Assembly: GCA_033675545.1 (NCBI GenBank)
Contig: JAWDGP010001486.1
Span: 755,001-819,000 of the forward strand
Direction of reading: 5' to 3'
Length of the DNA stretch: 64,000 bases
DNA from: Elysia crispata
Taxonomy: Eukaryota; Mollusca; Gastropoda; Plakobranchidae
Part shown: one piece after another, positions 62,901-64,000 of the stretch
Numbering within the stretch: position 1 is the first letter of the stretch
Layout: the number at the start of each line of letters is the position of its first letter
Notes under the pieces: generated by a model
Seen by the model: only the letters and a program-made list of their open reading frames with translations
Databases searched by the model: none
What the model was told of the DNA's origin: nothing
Made by a program: the position numbers and the translations under genes

Positions 62901-63021
62901 TCATCAATGGTGAGCAGGAAATACTGTGACACCAAGCGTCGGCATATTTCAGCTAATGTGTCCAATGTGAAGAATTCTGAAATTATCTTATTGGCTTCCA
63001 GGGTTACTGGACAAATATCCT
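40504..63021 (-). CDS. IPO11: IPO11, importin-11, C-terminal two thirds
   Basis: Seventeen minus-strand exons join in one frame to 621 residues, from EDICPVTLEANK to VDPEVAAQLQPFCQ. From right to left: 62866-63021, 62476-62516, 62141-62279, 61488-61593, 60382-60545, 58105-58145, 57526-57591, 54294-54458, 53587-53779, 53260-53339, 52790-52870, 51870-51965, 49890-50003, 49476-49597, 46718-46810, 46452-46503, 40504-40662. The match to vertebrate importin-11 (about 975 aa) is continuous, e.g. AEICRRLVSQYFLLT, KIRPFIASLVQYLPLLWKES and HVYLLEDGLELW. Importin-11 is a karyopherin-beta HEAT-repeat receptor; in vertebrates it carries UBE2E3, ribosomal protein L12 and PTEN into the nucleus with RanGTP. 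The Ran-binding N-terminal third lies outside the window. Fifteen introns are GT-AG or nearly so; one is AT-AC; one needs a GC donor. Confidence 0.97.
41985..43000. repeat. Dispersed repeat R2, copy 1
   Basis: Pairs with 50395-51540. It abuts the broken right edge of duplication copy B. Includes a frame with HKLRAGVLKIELFEHGFLEH and IPNECKES of unknown origin. Confidence 0.8.
43001..43869. other. Last IPO11 intron, unique part
   Basis: No exon, repeat or element recognised. Confidence 0.45.
43870..44300. repeat. Dispersed repeat R3, copy 1
   Basis: First copy of the repeat at 45945-46395, followed directly by the 190-bp tandem repeat. Confidence 0.75.
44318..44720. repeat. About 190-bp tandem repeat
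   Basis: Two diverged units and the start of a third, each opening near TGTTACAATGACA and containing ACAAAATGTTCA, GTGAGGAATCAA and TTCTGGAACAAGTT. Confidence 0.75.
45945..46395. repeat. Dispersed repeat R3, copy 2
   Basis: Resembles 43870-44300 in the same orientation (CTTTTCACTTAAAAAAAT, CATTATGCT, TTTAAAG, AAGCAGAGCAGA, TTTCACTTTCTG). Both copies lie in the last IPO11 intron. Confidence 0.75.
46452..46503 (-). CDS. IPO11: IPO11 exon p, acidic linker, probable GC donor
   Basis: Encodes (D)HYYFLKNESETQNEDEQ, the counterpart of the acidic DCMLMSHLEEPKVTEDEE segment. Acceptor GATTGCCCAG. No GT donor fits: the frame runs on to a TAG at 46431-46433. CAG followed by GCTGAC is the only border I find that gives the phase 0 needed by the terminal exon, so a GC-AG intron is proposed. 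A missed micro-exon is the alternative. Confidence 0.6.
46718..46810 (-). CDS. IPO11: IPO11 exon o
   Basis: Encodes (S)VITNRFGVIINCLVEVLHDV, CRVDEDGTMT; acceptor TTTTTTTCAG, donor GA followed by GTAAGA. Matches SVIQDKFCGIINISVEGLHD. Confidence 0.93.
46876..47228. mobile_element. Shorter relative of the pogo-type MITE
   Basis: Shares GGCTCTTTGATCCTGTATCA, CAAGGGAAGTAA, TCTGAGATTAG-like sequence and an end GTGTACTG followed by TA with the element at 9777-10382, with central deletions. Lies between IPO11 exons n and o. Confidence 0.7.
47440..47705 (-). mobile_element. LINE fragment (family L-A) in an IPO11 intron
   Basis: Minus-strand reading gives LQQLFEIVDEESRKKGLGLN, then broken LGTL-like sequence; the RT palm region of family L-A. 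Confidence 0.65.
49476..49597 (-). CDS. IPO11: IPO11 exon n
   Basis: Encodes IDSLFGSLLDIWTDRFDIIT, QPERRKLAALSLASLLPQNH; acceptor TTGTGTGTAG, donor AG followed by GTAAGG. The ITQPERRKL block is identical to the vertebrate protein. Confidence 0.96.
49890..50003 (-). CDS. IPO11: IPO11 exon m
   Basis: Thirty-eight codons, ENCVVVAMHLSLFARILLQN, QEFMWSAIQHIAGESLKD. Acceptor TTTCTGCAG, donor GAT followed by GTAAAC. Matches PVVMSTYLGVMGRVLLQN of vertebrates. Confidence 0.92.
50395..51540. repeat. Dispersed repeat R2, copy 2 (IPO11 intron)
   Basis: Matches 41985-43000 in the same orientation: GATCTTAAATTTTG, CTAGCCTTTTATCCC, GACTTCAAAGGGGCCAATT, AATTTGTGACCGC, CCCAATGAATGC. Both copies show decayed coding-like words (IPNECKES, LPNECEDS), so an old transposon is likely, but the superfamily is unknown. 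Confidence 0.8.
51870..51965 (-). CDS. IPO11: IPO11 exon l
   Basis: Thirty-two codons, TVELVLKAFPNEGPSVFQAM, LPGIIGTILDEE; acceptor TTTTCAG, donor GAA followed by GTATGT. Confidence 0.92.
52790..52870 (-). CDS. IPO11: IPO11 exon k
   Basis: Twenty-seven codons, AYSEIMASSLSSLMSDIRTE, GMVLILR; donor AGA followed by GTAAGT. Matches YAVGLCQSFCELLKEITTEG of vertebrates. Confidence 0.88.
53260..53339 (-). CDS. IPO11: IPO11 exon j
   Basis: Encodes (E)ISTENLRVCLKIIQCYVLLG, SRDFMQ; acceptor TTCCACAG, donor CAG followed by GTGATT. Confidence 0.94.
53587..53779 (-). CDS. IPO11: IPO11 exon i
   Basis: Encodes GYGGDSNQLWQFILPAISIS, TDTTQEPHVYLLEDGLELWY, VTLINAPGMSPELLKLFDNM, PALL; donor G followed by GTGAGT. 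Confidence 0.96.
54294..54458 (-). CDS. IPO11: IPO11 exon h
   Basis: Fifty-five codons, MHVLHVLSFVIERVGSKIRP, FIASLVQYLPLLWKESEEHN, MLRCAILTSLIHLVQ. Phase 0; acceptor TTTCTCAG, donor CAG followed by GTGAGG. One of the best conserved HEAT segments. Confidence 0.97.
54870..55945 (+). mobile_element. LINE fragment (family L-A) in an IPO11 intron
   Basis: Broken + strand frames give ALPKKPGATE, LLRIIMMRV, LKIDGKDL, YTDD-like sequence, FGHLMRKEKLEHLVTTGMI and AKEQGT: the RT domain to the C-terminus of family L-A. Antisense to IPO11 between exons g and h. Confidence 0.75.
57526..57591 (-). CDS. IPO11: IPO11 exon g
   Basis: Twenty-two codons, FIESLFSLLFHLLKEVRECD then TK, phase 0 at both ends, with acceptor CTTTTTCAG and donor AAA followed by GTAAGC. 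Matches YLETMFTLLFQLLQQVTECD of vertebrates. Too short to stand out as an open frame. Confidence 0.93.
58105..58145 (-). CDS. IPO11: IPO11 exon f
   Basis: A 41-nt exon encoding (A)VDDFEFSTEQFLP; donor CCA followed by GTAAGT. Its acceptor is AC, from the U12-type intron. Confidence 0.93.
58867..58923. repeat. 57-bp repeat pair, copy 1
   Basis: GAAATGTAAGTGTTGTCATG to CTCTCACAA, repeated with two differences at 60066-60123. Confidence 0.93.
60066..60123. repeat. 57-bp repeat pair, copy 2
   Basis: Second copy, about 1.2 kb from the first and in the same orientation, within the same intron. Confidence 0.93.
60382..60545 (-). CDS. IPO11: IPO11 exon e, upstream of the AT-AC intron
   Basis: Encodes YRVIRKRVIWLMGQWVAVKM, SLNLRPVLYQAVLELLDPNE and DLAVRLEAAQALKT. 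Acceptor CTCTTTTCAG. It ends ACT G directly before ATATCCTT; no GT donor is available nearby. Confidence 0.95.
61136..61325. repeat. 95-bp perfect tandem duplication in an IPO11 intron
   Basis: The unit starting AAAGCTTATTTCCATTATAA occurs at 61136-61230 and again at 61231-61325 with no difference that I can see. Confidence 0.95.
61488..61593 (-). CDS. IPO11: IPO11 exon d
   Basis: Encodes AYNAVGLVSFDLFDEIDFDS, then WFTSHLLQELKVKHK. Acceptor TCTGAGCAG, donor AGAG followed by GTAAAA. Confidence 0.95.
62141..62279 (-). CDS. IPO11: IPO11 exon c
   Basis: Encodes PCTETLFLTLFKTFRLTLTP, VLLEMVQAVQGPCDPEDLGA and VLRKDA; donor G followed by GTGATA, phase 1. Confidence 0.95.
62476..62516 (-). CDS. IPO11: IPO11 exon b
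   Basis: A 41-nt exon encoding (C)QEEGGDSYKYSLR, with acceptor GCAG and donor CGG followed by GTAAGT. Matches VEETGGDSWKYSLR of the vertebrate protein. Confidence 0.93.
62866..63021 (-). CDS. IPO11: IPO11 exon a (first in window)
   Basis: Encodes EDICPVTLEANKIISEFFTL, then AEICRRLVSQYFLLTIDDLS and DPEEF. Acceptor TATTATTGCAG, donor T followed by GTATGT; starts with 2 nt and ends with 1 nt of split codons. Upstream exons lie past the right edge. Confidence 0.95.
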
Positions 63022-64000
63022 CTGCAATAATAAAAAAGTTGACCATTTAAGCTACATAAATAACCATAAGATTCAGAAAGATAAAAGTACTTAAAACTAT
63101 TTTTAAGAGCTGAGCTAAATTTTGATAGTGCATTTAAAAGAGTAAACATATCCAGAGATGAGAACTGGACACAAAACTTTTTACTGAATGCGAGTGGCAT
63201 GGGGGGTGGGGGGAGGGCACTAAATTAAACATTATTTGATCGTACCCAGAGCAATTTTTTTTAACTAATTCGTTTTTGTTTTTTTTTGTGCTCAGAGTTG
63301 GAGGTTCCATAAACTGTAGCCCTTTCTACAGCTGTGTCCCCAAAATATTACTGCTTTCTGTGTTTTACTGGCTCAACAGAGGCACAATAAAAGTTTTCTC
63401 ATCAGAGTATACACAAAGACCTAATAAGCACTTTATCTTTTCTTAAGACATTTGAGCTGAATATAATCAATATCAATTAGGTCTAAAACTTCTCAGTGGG
63501 CTCCCCTATCTGGCTGTGTAAAAAAAAAATAATAACTAACTAGCATTCAAATCTAGATCTAGATTTATAATTATTTGCTTTTGAATGAAAATCACCTAGA
63601 TCTAGGTTTACTCCAGATATCAATCTAGCTATACTTGGGATTTCTCATCGATCTTAATAATCGACTAGATTCTACCTATAAATAATGTATCTCAAACAGA
63701 AAAAAAAATCAAACTATTTAGTCGTATAAAGTACATTGTATTATCAGATGAAGAAATAATTATGATCCTTTATTGGAAATAACTGGAGGTCTGGGTGTGA
63801 AGATAGAGAAAATGAAGTTTTTCAAACCAATGTCAAGTAAACAACTTGACGGCACCAATATCTTGGATGGTTTCAACTACAAAATAAATCTCGATATAAT
63901 ATAAATGATAACAAAAAATATGCCATATCAATATACTATATCGTCCAGTTTTATGCTTTTGCAAAGGTTGATATCCGATGATGGAAAAATATTGTACTCG
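63022..64000. other. IPO11 intron at the right edge
   Basis: No further exon recognised. Contains AATCTAGATCTAGATT and CACCTAGATCTAGG, examples of the GATCTAGA-rich words scattered through the window. Confidence 0.6.

Overview
This is eukaryotic, AT-rich, intron-rich DNA. Two conserved animal genes converge tail to tail across about 24 kb crowded with repeats. A RAG1-N-terminus-like transposon of the kind described from the sea slug Aplysia, RTE-type LINEs and scattered GATCTAGA-rich sequence suggest a gastropod mollusc, probably a heterobranch. That assignment is inference, not proof.

Left part (1-12 kb): after simple repeats and a LINE fragment comes HYPK on the + strand, the huntingtin-interacting protein K / NatA regulator. 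It has three phase-0 exons (3569-3745, 9225-9332, 11841-11936) that together give a 126-aa protein. Intron 1 holds a decayed N-RAG-TP-like transposon on the opposite strand (4859-7846). Intron 2 holds a pogo-type MITE (9777-10382).

Middle part (12-36 kb): there is no host gene. It holds fragments of one LINE family, trinucleotide and GA microsatellites, a 177-bp tandem duplication, and a large imperfect inverted-repeat structure (about 18.57-30.44 kb). The arms of that structure share a small CxxC zinc-ribbon ORF and a related minisatellite in opposite orientations. Inside it lie a retroelement-like ORF1 fossil and a 54-60-bp minisatellite carrying TATA-like and ATGGCCGCC motifs. An almost whole RTE-clade LINE (22790-26081) sits in the minisatellite. 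A piggyBac-like deletion derivative (31586-33162) is flanked by TTAA.

Right part (36-64 kb): the C-terminal two thirds of importin-11 (IPO11) lies on the minus strand. I could place 17 exons that join in one frame to 621 residues; the N-terminus is beyond the right edge. One intron (58146-60381) has AT-AC borders and a branch site of the minor (U12) spliceosome. The terminal exon is present twice, at 40504-40662 and again at 36191-36349. The second copy lies inside a Tigger/pogo-like transposon (35366-38464) that keeps both inverted ends and TA target duplications, so the transposon has acquired a host exon. IPO11 introns also contain several repeat pairs and tandem duplications.

The two host genes are unrelated in function: HYPK acts with ribosome-bound N-terminal acetylation, importin-11 with nuclear import. 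I saw no shared regulation. All homology statements come from reading translations by eye, not from a database search.
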